A stretch of DNA of 64,000 bases from Diphasiastrum complanatum (GCA_029204225.1 CM055112.1:22382578-22446577), one strand, 5' to 3'; counted from the first letter of the stretch, positions 11,324 to 22,495 are shown. Made by a program: numbers and translations. Notes: generated from the letters alone by a model not told the origin.

Positions 11324-11597
11324 AGTTAGAATTAAAGTAGAATCACTATGCTACTATATTTTGGGTCCTATCACTCGATAAGGATCAGTTGGCCTCGCCA
11401 CGAGGCAAGTCGATGGGACACGCGTCCCGCCCATGGCAACCTGGGTCATGCATGGGTTGCCTGAGTGAACAACTATATGTACAGTGTAATTTCATTTTGA
11501 GAAATACAGTTGCTATGTGAGCTTGCCACGGAGAGTGTTTTATGTCTGTGTTACTGTGTAGCATAATCTGTGATCCTGTTCGAAGCAATTTTTAATT
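11324..11597 (+). repeat. LTR of the second copia copy
   Basis: It starts AGTTAGAATTAAAG and ends just before TGGTATCGGAGT, the diverged primer-binding site. It shares the CCTCGCCACGAGGCAAG and GCATGGGTTGCCTGAG stretches with the LTRs at 2,887 and 6,186. Confidence 0.85.
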
Positions 11598-12664
11598 TGG
11601 TATCGGAGTCGTACAAGGAGTGTACACAGTACAGCGTCGCCATTGAAGAGAGCTTCGGGATAACAGTCTTCTGAGAGTTCAGGGTTTACAACGGGTTGAA
11701 AAACGAAAAGTCACGGATCATTCTCTGTACTTCATGGAATTGAACACTATAAATTGCTACCTAGAACTATATGGCAGAGGCCAAGTGATTGCCAGGAGGG
11801 AAGGGTCAGCCATGGAGTAGACTATGAGCAATTGTACCTTTCTAAAAAGCTATGGGAAAATGCCAACTAGGGTCTGCAGGCAAAAAAATGGAAGGCTTTC
11901 TCTGTAGGAGGCTGTTTCAGGATCTGTAAGAAGCTGGAGGCAGGCATTCTGGTAGGGCAACGCAACTCCCAAGTGGCCACAGATTGCCACGAGCTACAGG
12001 AGGAGAAATTGTCTCTCTTGTTAGGGAGAGTTTGTGAGTCAGGGTTTTTTTGGAGGCAAAACCACTAATATCTCTCTGTACAAAACGTTTTTGGGAGCTA
12101 TAAATCCATGCAGCAGGGTGCCGCAGTAGGCCGACTGAGCTTAGAAAAGGTTTTGAGTGCACGCCAGAGAAAGCATTGGATCATTCCAAGGAGGGCGACC
12201 ATCGTTGAGAAGGAGCAGACAAGGAGGAAGGAGGTGCTCGGGGCAGCACCACGCAGCCAGTGCAAGGGAGCCTGTGCGTCTAGAAGGCCGTAGCGACCAT
12301 ACGAGCACGGTTCAATGCCTAGATGTAGTTTGAACCTTTGGATAAGGTGTCAGATGCATCGACGGTCCAGAACTCGTGATGGGAGAGAAATGTGGACCAC
12401 AAGATTTGGTTAAGCCATTGGATGGGCTTTGAAGGGACCCATGAAGATCTGAAGGGCCAGAAATAGAGTTCTTCATTAAAAATTCTCAAAGAGAAAGTTG
12501 AGTTGGGTCCCAAGTTCATGAAAGGTAAAGTTTCTTCACTCTGAAGAATCAGTTCAAAAACTAGAAAAGTCCCTATTTTTGGGTCCTTTGTCCGTTTTGA
12601 CCCAAACGAAAGGCTATAACCTCCAAACAAAGGGCACTTGGACTGTACCTACAAGTACAATATA

Positions 12665-13582
12665 GCAAGTTCAAAGGGGATGGTGAGAACACATTCTGAT
12701 CCAAATCTGTATGTCTTATGCTTTGATGGTATGGTTGCTTTGATTGTTCTTTATGTTGATGACTTGATTATTATGGGAAATAAATAAGAGATGATAGACA
12801 TGATCAAGAAAGACCTCATGGAACACTTTGAGGTGACAGGTCTCAGCCTGATGCATTATTGCCTTGGAGTAGAGGTGTGGCAAAAAGGACACGAAGTGGG
12901 TTTAACACAGGTGAAGTATGTCAAAGAGTTGCTGCACAGGTTTAGGTTGCAAGATTGCAAACCAGTGAATACTCTTATTGAGTTAGGTAAAAAGTTGTCT
13001 AAGCTTGATGAGTCACAGTCATTAGATGCTACGTTGTATAGATTTACCTTACCACGACTAGACCAGATATATGCTATGCTATTGGTATTGTAAGTCAGTT
13101 TATGGCAGCACCTACGAAAATGCATTGGAAGGCAGCTAAGCGCATTTTGCGTTATGTAAAAGGCACTTCAGATTATGGCTTGATTTACAGGAAGCATGAG
13201 GGTTTACTTGAGTTGTGTGGCTATGTGAATGCGGATTGGGGAGGTGACTATGATGATCGTAGATCCACCACAGGGTATGTATTCCAATTTTGTGGCAGTT
13301 GCTTTTCCTTGTCTAGTAAGAAGCAAAGTACAATTGCTCTATCCACCACAGAAGCAGAGTATAAGACAATGTGTAGTGCAGCACACGAAGCAATATGGTT
13401 GAGACAAATCTTGGAAGAGGTTGGCATGAAGCAGAAAAATCTCACAACTTTACATAGCGACAGTCAAAGTGGCATTCAGCTAGCAAAGAATATCGTGGTC
13501 CATGCGAGAACCAAATACATTGAAATTCAGTATCACTTTATACGTGAGAGGCTGCTGAGTCGTGAAATTCATGTTGTTCATT
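12665..13582 (+). pseudogene. Copia RT end and RNase H, second copy
   Basis: It begins inside RT at the segment equivalent to 5,100 of element 1, with YVDDLIIMGNK just downstream at 12,750, and continues through RNase H. Lesions: TAA after IMGNK near 12,787; loss of about 20 bp near 13,032, so that GQLVGSL is missing and the frame shifts; and the first RNase H catalytic Asp is replaced (YVNADWG here, YVDADWG in element 1). Later motifs LSTTEAEYKTM and LHSDSQSGIQLAKN are kept. The sequence stops at HVVH. Confidence 0.85.
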
Positions 13583-14406
13583 AACAGAGCGTTATTTGGA
13601 GGCATCTGACAGATATCTGATGGATATGCTTGATAGATTATTATGTCGAAATCTGATGTCCTTGATTAGATCTTTAAAAAAAAATTGTAAGAAATTTTGA
13701 TCAGGTTGTTCTTGGGGTCGTATTCTTGGAGAGGTGTTGTTCTTGAATTGCTTTTGAGAGAATATTTATGGATTGCATTCGACATTTGGATCAAATAACA
13801 AGCATGAGGTACTTTCTATTCATACATTACGAATTGCAATATCTTATTGCATTACTTCATGCACATTATAAATTGCAATACCTTTTTACATTACTTTATG
13901 CACATTATAAATTGCATTTTGATTCGTATATATTGTGAAGGATTTCAGATCATTCAAGATCCAATATATGTCCCTAATCTTTGGTTACAATAAGGAGCAA
14001 ACCAACTACCAATGTAGAAAAATCAGCATCTACATACAAAATGAGATGCAAACTCTAAGAGATACTGATCAAACATGAACCAAAACATAAAATATGTTTG
14101 CTATCTGTACAATTACAGTACCCTACTATATTTCACATGTGTGGAACCGAAAATAGTAAAATATGATCATTCTACATATAGAATTGCAAGATACACCAAG
14201 ATAGTGCACCAATGAGTAGTAGAACCCAAAGAGAACCATGTATAATGATGAAATGAGAGATAGAAAAGAGAAGATGTGTCTCTCCACAACTTACATCCTT
14301 TTATAGAGTGTCCAAACCCTATTTGGCCACTTGGCTTTCCCTCCAAAATGTAAACTAACATGTTGTTGTAGCAGATTTAGATTATAATTTAGTTGAATTT
14401 GTAAAA
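13583..14406. other. Gene-free AT-rich stretch
   Basis: I see no coding sequence. A pair of similar 45-bp stretches around TTGCATTACTTCATGCACATTATAAA (split here: TTGCATTACTTCATGC, then ACATTATAAATTGCA) occurs at about 13,846-13,918. Confidence 0.3.
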
Positions 14407-14682
14407 ATGATAATGAAATCTCAAATTTCAGTTTTGCCAGATGAATTGGCTGAGATAGGAAAGAGTTTGGATAATGAGGACTCAATAATTTCCTTGTCCA
14501 AGGAACCACAGCCTCCTGCTAGCAGGAAAGTGGGTGATATAGGAGAGTTTGTTGATGTTCTAGTTGAAGACTACAATGTGATAACTGTCGATGAAGTTTT
14601 TAAAGAGGTGCTACTTGACTCTACAGTGGCTCCTCCACAAAAAGAGAGAAATGTCAATGACATTGATGATTTTCGAATGTAA
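14407..14682 (+). CDS. Unrecognised acidic reading frame, possible terminal exon
   Basis: The open frame encodes about 85-91 residues rich in Asp, Glu, Val and Ser (for example LPDELAEIGKSLDNED and GEFVDVLVEDYNVITVDEVF), ending DIDDFRM before TAA-TGA. A plausible splice acceptor (CAAATTTCAG at about 14,421-14,430) lies just inside the frame, so it may be the last exon of a gene whose other exons I cannot find upstream. AT-rich sequence with AATAAAAA near 14,781 follows, compatible with a 3' end. Composition is protein-like and unlike the surrounding noise, but I recognise no family. Confidence 0.35.
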   Translation: MIMKSQISVLPDELAEIGKSLDNEDSIISLSKEPQPPASRKVGDIGEFVDVLVEDYNVITVDEVFKEVLLDSTVAPPQKERNVNDIDDFRM

Positions 14683-15540
14683 TGAATTTTCTTTTATTTG
14701 AAAGAAAAATTTGTATTTATATTTCTTGAAACATTTTGTCTTGAATTTTTGATTTATTTAATGTTCTTAAATTTGTTTGTAATAAAAAAAAATCCTAATA
14801 GTTTGTTGCAAATTTAGTTTTGATCATGATTATTAATGTTAAAATAAAATGGATATTTTAATTTTTTAGAATATTTAAATTTGTTAAATTTATTAAGTAA
14901 AAAACTACTGTATTATATGATTTGATTAGTGTAAATTTTTTATAGTCTAATTTTTTGATGTGTTTCTATAATAATTTTTTGGAGACAATATTATTAGAAA
15001 TTGAGAGAGAGAGAAAGATTATTTTCAGGGTGATTTAAATTTTTTCACAAATCAGGTAATCTCGGTTACTATAAAATAATTTCATTTGTAATCATTTAAT
15101 GTTGAAATATTTAATGACCTTATAGAGATATTTGAAATATAAGTTAAGATTTAAAAAATATTGATTAAAATGTCTACAATAATTTTAGAAATATTTTTCT
15201 TGATACAAGAATTGTCATTTAAAAAAAAATTAAATCCAAAACAAAAATTAGAATTTTTGTTTTAAATAAGCGAAAATAATTTTCTTAGTTCTCTTAGCGA
15301 TTGTGTGTCTAATGATTTAATTTTAAATAGTATTATTATTTCATATATGCTAATTTGCAGTTATTAATCAAAATCTATTAACAAATTTTTTTAGCATGAT
15401 TAATTTTCTTTTAAAATACGACATTTTTTTAGCAATACAATATATCTTTTTGTAGCATTTTAATTACGGATAATTTAAAAAAATTTCAAAATTTTAAAAA
15501 ATGGATCTCCATGTCATTTATTTCTTTTTGGTCATCATGT
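14683..15540. other. AT-rich gene-free stretch
   Basis: Very AT-rich sequence with long A and T runs and no recognisable coding potential or repeat. Confidence 0.4.
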
Positions 15541-17100
15541 TGCACCTAATGCTTGCTCTTCTTATTCTGAAAAATACAAGACCAAAAATATGGGCGTGTA
15601 TATGGTTCCCTTGATAGATGAGCTAAAGATTCTATGGCAAGTAGTTCAAGTGACCGATATATTAAGACCATGTAGACCAAGAGATTTTTTTGATAAAGGA
15701 GATCTTGATGTGGACAATGCACGACTTTTTTGGATATGAAAAATGTTCCGATGAGATATTGTTGCTATTAGTTCTTGGTATTAAATCTAATGTGTATTCA
15801 CAAATTTTCTTTCGACTCAAACATTACACTCACAATTAAGTTGGTTGTTTTGTTTCAGTGTAGGGCTCTCAATGAGTGGCTATAATGCATGTCCCATTTG
15901 TGCCGAATATTTGCAAGCATGTCACTCACAACATCTGCAAAAGATGGTTTATGAGGTCCACACTCGATACCTTCCACCCGATCACCCTCTACGTGATGAG
16001 CTTGTTGGTCAACGTCCCCATGCCATGAAAGTACAATACATATTTGGGATGATTAATGTCATTTATTTTTTTAACAACTACTCTTTGTAGATCTGTTTTA
16101 ACGATGTTCTCAACTAAATGTGTGTGCTTGTTTCTTAATATTGTAGGCAAGTGATTGGTTTCAAATTTAGAGATCCAATCAAGATCTTGGGTGACTCCCT
16201 CCCGACATGAAGAGGTTATCAATATTTCATGAACTTCCATATTGGGGAGAATTGTTGATAAACCATCTAGTTTTGGGCCCGATGCACACAAGATCTGTAG
16301 GGACCGGTGCCAAAGATAAACAAATCGCGTACCAGACGACTTAAAAAAAGTGAAAAAGATGGCTAATTTATGGCCACAAATGGTAGGGAATTCAATTGTC
16401 CTCCAAAAAGGCTCCATGGCTTTTCTAAAAGAGAGAAGCATTTTTGGACTAAAAAAGAGTCTCTTCACTAATTATAATTAGTGTTAATGATGACATGTGT
16501 ATCCATAAGAGAGTGGCAATTGAGATGGAATGGTCCACATGACATGACACATCTTCAAAATCTAACCCACCCACTAACCCCACTTCTCCCTTTAACCCTA
16601 TATCCCTAGCGCCTTATTAACGGCAATGTCCCACTCTTTACCACACTTAAAATTCAAATTTTGAGTAATATTTGACTTTCATTTCAAGAGAATTTCAAAT
16701 GATGGTTTTCTTAATTTGATTTTTGAGAAGGGAGAGTCTCAATGACCAGATAGCTTTTGCATATGCAGTTTGTGCTTCCCTTGGTGTTCAGAGGATTTCT
16801 GACAAAGGAGCTAAGGAGTGCAATCTACAAACTCAGTGATTTGGTGAGGTATGATCAATGCGAATCATGATCACATTATTTTTTCCAAAGATGATGATCT
16901 AACTAATGCGTATATTATTGTTGTTTACTTTTTTTATGAAGATACATTTAATCCAAGGAGATACTGCTAGCATCCATTGAGGCGACAAGACAAAGTTCCA
17001 TAAAGGCAATGTGTTTGATCGATTCCCACATCCATTCTCACCATTCAAATGCATCTCATTGTGCATTTGGTAGATGAGGTGGCCATTACAGGTACATCAT
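15541..17100 (+). pseudogene. CACTA transposase, TNP2 type, decayed copy 2
   Basis: This is the same family as copy 1 and co-linear with its 9.0-10.45 kb part. Recognisable pieces are LSMSGYNACPIC (15,866), RYLPPDHPLRDEL (15,967), SIFHELPYWGELLINHL (16,220, the stretch preceding the DVMHIEKN motif of intact TNP2) and FVLPLVFRGFLTKELRSAIY (16,765). The segment corresponding to the KSHDW motif of copy 1 is absent, replaced by about 315 bp of unrelated sequence (16,440-16,755) that contains the palindrome at 16,466. Frame changes and stops are frequent. The left part of the transposase is missing. Confidence 0.8.
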
Positions 17101-17230
17101 CTACTTTCGTCAATTGCCTATTCTTAGTTAATCCTAGACTATTGTATTTGTAGTTATAGTGTTCTCTCATTAATATTGATCCATATTATCAAGCCCGAGA
17201 GGGGCTGCCCTTTACTTAAATTAAAGCTGT

Positions 17231-18475
17231 TGTTGTAAAGCTACCTTTACAAGCTTTACTTGCGGCGCCATCGGCGCCAGCTATGTCCCCGGCGCCAGCA
17301 GCGCCCCTGCTGCTCCCGGCGCCAACGGCGCCGGCGCCGCTCCCGGCGCCACTGTGACCAGAATCCAGCCGGCGCCAAGTTCCTATGGCTGAAAATCTTT
17401 GATCGGTTCTAGCGAAGTCCAGAGAGCTCAGATCGATGTGCAATCACCTCACACGATCTAGGCATGATTAAAGGAAGCCTGGGGATCAATAAAATCTAGA
17501 GAGAGAAAATGACTTTCTAGAAAGAGAAAATCCTAGAGAGAGAAAAACGTGCTTTACCAGCTTGGGTAGAGTGCTTGGTATGAGGGGGGGTGCCGAATCA
17601 CACCAATACTATAGGGGAGTGCGGGTTGCGACTCAGGGCGAGCTCCAACCAAGTCTCAGCCTCCCTTGCTGGAATGTTGTCATGGCTCTCGCCTTGGCAT
17701 GCTAGCGCCCCGGAGACTAGGGTCGGTCACACACTTGAAATGTAACCTTCTCAGATTTATCAATAAAGTGGGATTTTCCTCAAACTGACTCTGATTACCT
17801 TCTGGGTTTCAGTGTTCGGTAAAAGCGCCAGTTGTAAGGCCGCTTTCCAAATTTTTAATTTGGCACATAGCTGAGGGTCGTATCCCGGGACGCCAGCGGT
17901 ATGCCGTCGGGACCATTCGGTCCGTGGCGCCAGCGGTATGCTGTCGGGACCATTTGGTCCAGGAACTGGTTGTTTCCATATCTGTCGCGGCTTGTGGTTC
18001 TGAGTGTTCCTTGCATGAACGTGAATGGGTTAAGCTCTTGGGGAACGGGCTCTAACCTGTCGGCTGAGTTGGATGGCTTGCTTGGGTGGATGTTACCTGT
18101 TTATGGCTGTCCAGTCTGGCGTGGCGCCAGGTTGGCTTCCAGCGCTCGTGACGAAGCTTTCAGTTGGTTAAGTCTGATGTAAGTCAGACCGCTTGCTTGG
18201 AATGGATGTTACTCGTTTGTAACGAAGCTTCGAGTTGGTTAAGTTTGATGTATGTCGGGCGGCTTGCTTGGAGGGAAGTCACCCACATCGGGACCCCCGA
18301 TCTGGCATGGCGCCAGGTTGGATCTCAATGTTGGTTTTCGGAACTTCATGTTGGTTAAGTCTGATCGTTGTTGGCGAGTTGGCTGCTTGTATGTCAAGTG
18401 GGTTTGGATGGCAAGAGTTGAAGGCTGGGAAGCTAAGTCGTGGTTCCCGGCTCCCTTTGGGATGCCTGCGCTACA
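17231..18475 (+). repeat. 5' LTR of the non-autonomous element
   Basis: Near its start (17,270-17,375) is a GC-rich block with eight GGCGCC hexamers within about 110 bp, in strong contrast to the AT-rich surroundings. Readings across it, such as an Ala/Gly-rich reverse-strand frame, are repeated identically in the 3' LTR and look like composition artefacts. Confidence 0.92.
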
Positions 18476-18477
18476 TG

Positions 18478-18490
18478 TGGTATCAGAGCC
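18478..18490 (+). promoter_or_regulatory. Primer-binding site of the non-autonomous element
   Basis: TGGTATCAGAGCC, complementary to initiator tRNA-Met, starts two bases after the 5' LTR end. Confidence 0.9.
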
Positions 18491-18565
18491 GACTGGCCGG
18501 TCAGCTATGCGGATCTCACGGAAATGGCCACGATTTGGGGTTCATCAAGACAACTGTTGTGCAAG

Positions 18566-19340
18566 GTGCTGCCCACAGTGTAAGCACGGGTGCGTCCACG
18601 GTCGGGGTGGTTGGCAGGACGGGGGCTTGATGAGTCAAAGTGCTGCCCTTGAGGTGTAAGCACGGTCAGTTTCCGCGGTTCGGGCCTGGCGCCATCTGCA
18701 CGTAGGACAGATGAGGCAATGTGCTGCCATTAGGATGGTGTAAGCACGGTCTGTGCCTTGTGGGGTGCGGGGTGACATATTCACGATGACCACCGTTCGT
18801 TTAGCTATAAGGGCTATCGACCAAATTTGGTGGGGGCGTTACTGAGGCAATGTGCTGCCTAACGGTGAAAGCACGGGTGCGTCCACGATTTGGGTGGTAT
18901 GCTGCCGATCGTTTAGCTATAAGGGCTATCAACTAAATTTGGTGGGGGCGTTACTGAGGCAATGTGCTGCCTAACGGTGAAAGCACGGGTGCGTCCACGA
19001 GGGTGGTATATTCAAGGATAGCTGCCATTCGTTTAGCTATAAGGGCTATCGACCAAATTTTGTGGGGGCGTTACTGAGGCAATGTGCTGCCTAACGGTGA
19101 AAGCACGGGTGCGTCCACGATTGGGGGGTACGCTGCCGATCGTTTAGCTATAAGGGCTATCGACTAGATTTGGTGGGGGCGTTACTGAGGCAATGTGCTG
19201 CCTGACGGTGAAAGCACGGGTGCGTCCACGGGGGTGGTATATTCAAGGATAGCTGCCGATCGTTTAGCTATAAGGGCTATCGACCAAAAAGTGGTGGGGC
19301 GTGACTGAGGCAATGTGCTGCTTAATGGTGAAAGCACGGA
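18566..19340 (+). repeat. Tandem array of alternating 111/120-bp units with repeated stem-loops
   Basis: Units starting CGTTTAGCTATAAGGGCTAT lie at 18,798, 18,910, 19,030, 19,141 and 19,261, so spacings alternate 112, 120, 111 and 120 bp, i.e. a higher-order period of about 231 bp. Each carries GTGCTGCC...GGTGAAAGCAC. Three older-looking copies of that stem-loop lie upstream (18,566, 18,640 and 18,721). The array occupies the leader of the element, directly downstream of the primer site, where packaging and dimerisation signals usually lie. Confidence 0.85.
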
Positions 19341-21201
19341 TGGTTGGAGGGGTGTCCTATGTGGGCTGATTTTGTGATCGATTTGTATGGGCGCGGCCAG
19401 GCAAAGGTCCGTTGGCAGGACCATCTCAAAGGGGGACCTTGTCTTTGTTACTTGTTAGTAAACCTGCCTGAGTGTCTTACTTGTATGTATTCGTGGTGAG
19501 TCTTAGTACTCGTGCTTTTCCTGGTTTGCATGATTGCTTGTGATACAAGGAGCTGATGGCTCGAGAAGGAACCTTTTCTTTTGAAGGCTGATACCATCAA
19601 ACAAAGAGGACTACAGAATCTGTGGGGCGGATTTGCAGTTCAAGTACTCACACGTGAACGACAACGAAACGACTCAATGTTTGCAAAGGATGGATGGCTA
19701 GCCTATTTCTTGGGTTAGTTTCATTTGCGACAACGCCCACCAGACGCAAGCAGGAAGTCAAAAGTTGGAAAGGGCAATTTCAGGGGAGATCTTCTATGGA
19801 GCAGTTGGTCTTCATTTTGGGACGGCCACCTTCGGAACTGAAACTCACTGAGTATGGGTGATATCCAGTATCAGTTGGGTTTTTCCTCAAAGGGGAAAAG
19901 ACTAGGATCCTCTTCAGAGATTGGCAACAAGTTGGATCGATCCATAATCCTAGCAGATGGGAAGCAAAGTGTTGGAAAGGCTTTTTGTCCGAAGAACTCT
20001 ACTCTAAAGTCCGATCAGCTGATTTATTAAGTGGAGGGGAACTATCACACACACCTCTCTCTTGGGGCAAATTTTGAATTAAAGTTGATCAAAATGGGGG
20101 CAAATTCAAGGTGACCTAGCCATACTCACACGAGGAGACTGGCGAACTTTGGACCTAATAAGTTGACAAGTTTTTGTTGTGGAAAGGAAAGTTTGTTATA
20201 GGCTTTCTCTAGACCAGCAATGATGAGGAAACATATGAGTACGCTGGCTTGTGTTACGTGTAAGGCAGCTGATCAATGAAGGAACTGAGAAAGTTGAGTC
20301 TTGCATGAGAGACTTGGTATTTCGAACGAACGCTAAGGGACAGTTCGCGTTGAGATCGGACTAGTGCAAACTCTGGGTGCATGTGTCTGATTCAAAGAGA
20401 GCTACTTGAAGCCAAGCTCGATGTACACTTCTTGTTTTGACTGTGAGGCAACTGACCAGTGATGGAATTGTGAAAGTCAAGTTTTGCGCGACGGACATGG
20501 TGCTTCAAACAAACGCGAAGAGATAGTTCGGATGCGGATCAAACTGGTGCGACACTTTGGCTTTCCACGAGGTCAATGGTTACATTTGGGCTGATTCAAA
20601 GAGCTACTTCAAGCTAAGTGAGAGGTGCATTGCGGAGTACTCAATCTTTGCCTACCTTAAAGAGCCAAGATGGAAAAGTATCAAGATCAGGCTTGGACAA
20701 GGAGAGAAATCAAGGTGCAGAAGCAACAAGGCACGGAGTGGACCATAAAGTGGGCAATCAAACGATAAATCCTTCGGCTCAGGGAGCCTTGATACCTGTG
20801 CGGAACTGAACAAACCTGGAGCTCAGGGAGCTCAACACAAAGTGCATCAAGGACAAATCAGGAGCTCAAAGGAGTTCCAAAGTCGAAAGTCAGAAGCGAC
20901 AGGGGCGAACATTTCAAAGAAAGGCCTCTGTCACCAATTAATAAGGTTCTCGGGTTTTACGAAAGCGATATCAAATCTACGCTTTTCCCAGACAAAGATA
21001 TATTTTCAAGTTATGTAATTTTTCAGTACAAAGAGCTGAGCCTCCGACTTGTGGTGTGCCAGCTTCAATGTTAATAAAAAGTGGCCAGTAAATTGAGTAC
21101 TGTGCCTAGTAGCTTAAATGTATAGTCATTTTAATTGGGAGACACCTTTACTTTAATCTGACATCTGATGAGGACATCAGATTTTATAAAGGTGGGGTGG
21201 A
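19341..21201 (+). other. Internal non-coding region of the non-autonomous element, ending in a polypurine tract
   Basis: No retroelement protein motif is visible in six frames, and the short open frames are not family-like. The last bases before the 3' LTR (about 21,188-21,201) are purine-rich, consistent with the plus-strand primer. Confidence 0.6.
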
Positions 21202-22446
21202 TGTTGTAAAGCTACCTTTACAAGCTTTACTTGCGGCGCCATCGGCGCCAGCTATGTCCCCGGCGCCAGCAGCGCCCCTGCTGCTCCCGGCGCCAACGGC
21301 GCCGGCGCCGCTCCCGGCGCCACTGTGACCAGAATCCAGCCGGCGCCAAGTTCCTATGGCTGAAAATCTTTGATCGGTTCTAGCGAAGTCCAGAGAGCTC
21401 AGATCGATGTGCAATCACCTCACACGATCTAGGCATGATTAAAGGAAGCCTGGGGATCAATAAAATCTAGAGAGAGAAAATGACTTTCTAGAAAGAGAAA
21501 ATCCTAGAGAGAGAAAAACGTGCTTTACCAGCTTGGGTAGAGTGCTTGGTATGAGGGGGGGTGCCGAATCACACCAATACTATAGGGGAGTGCGGGTTGC
21601 GACTCAGGGCGAGCTCCAACCAAGTCTCAGCCTCCCTTGCTGGAATGTTGTCATGGCTCTCGCCTTGGCATGCTAGCGCCCCGGAGACTAGGGTCGGTCA
21701 CACACTTGAAATGTAACCTTCTCAGATTTATCAATAAAGTGGGATTTTCCTCAAACTAACTCTGATTACCTTCTGGGTTTCAGTGTTCGGTAAAAGCGCC
21801 AGTTGTAAGGCCGCTTTCCAAATTTTTAATTTGGCACATAGCTGAGGGTCGTATCCCGGGACGCCAGCGGTATGCCGTCGGGACCATTCGGTCCGTGGCG
21901 CCAGCGGTATGCTGTCGGGACCATTTGGTCCAGGAACTGGTTGTTTCCATATCTGTCGCGGCTTGTGGTTCTGAGTGTTCCTTGCATGAACGTGAATGGG
22001 TTAAGCTCTTGGGGAACGGGCTCTAACCTGTCGGCTGAGTTGGATGGCTTGCTTGGGTGGATGTTACCTGTTTATGGCTGTCCAGTCTGGCGTGGCGCCA
22101 GGTTGGCTTCCAGCGCTCGTGACGAAGCTTTCAGTTGGTTAAGTCTGATGTAAGTCAGACCGCTTGCTTGGAATGGATGTTACTCGTTTGTAACGAAGCT
22201 TCGAGTTGGTTAAGTTTGATGTATGTCGGGCGGCTTGCTTGGAGGGAAGTCACCCACATCGGGACCCCCGATCTGGCATGGCGCCAGGTTGGATCTCAAT
22301 GTTGGTTTTCGGAACTTCATGTTGGTTAAGTCTGATCGTTGTTGGCGAGTTGGCTGCTTGTATGTCAAGTGGGTTTGGATGGCAAGAGTTGAAGGCTGGG
22401 AAGCTAAGTCGTGGTTCTCGGCTCCCTTTGGGATGCCTGCGCTACA
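21202..22446 (+). repeat. 3' LTR of the non-autonomous element
   Basis: Same length as the 5' LTR with two observed differences, and followed by the duplicated GCTGT. Confidence 0.92.
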
Positions 22447-22494
22447 GCTGTCCAAAACTAGTAATGCTTGTGAGATGGGATCAATCTCTTTTCC

Positions 22495-22495
<1 letters not shown>

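Larger units (their letters stand above)
11324..13582 (+). mobile_element. Ty1/copia deletion derivative, second copy of element 1 family
   Basis: The LTR (11,324-11,597) matches those of element 1. It is followed by a diverged primer site (TGGTATCGGAGT, 11,598), then a non-coding leader to about 12,660 that aligns with the leader at 49,000-49,990 (shared GTTGGGTCCCAAG, AGTTTCTTCAC, CCAAACAAAGGGCAC and ACTGTACCTACAAGTAC). The sequence then jumps directly into the end of RT. Everything from gag to most of RT is missing. The similarity stops at about 13,582 within the last part of RNase H, and no 3' LTR follows. Confidence 0.85.
17231..22446 (+). mobile_element. Young non-autonomous LTR retrotransposon (LARD-like), no coding capacity
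   Basis: Two 1,245-bp LTRs (17,231-18,475 and 21,202-22,446) start TGTTGTAAAGC and end GCGCTACA. By eye they differ at only two positions (17,787/21,758 and 18,447/22,418). The 5-bp target duplication GCTGT is at 17,226-17,230 and 22,447-22,451. A TGGTATCAGAGCC primer site begins at 18,478, two bases after the LTR, and a purine tract (GGTGGGGTGGA) precedes the 3' LTR. The 2.7-kb internal region has no gag, protease, integrase or RT motif in any frame; instead it holds a tandem array (18,566-19,340) and anonymous sequence. Such an element must borrow proteins from an autonomous relative, which I do not see in the window. LTR identity implies a very recent insertion. Confidence 0.92.

Noticed and set aside
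17901-18659. Several open frames of 60-150 codons in the LTRs at 17.2-18.6 and 21.2-22.6 kb
   Set aside because: They repeat identically because the LTRs are near-identical, overlap in different frames, lie in an LTR, and show no domain.
18798-19340. Regularly spaced repeats as a CRISPR array
   Set aside because: Units are over 100 bp with no unique spacers, and lie inside a plant LTR retroelement.
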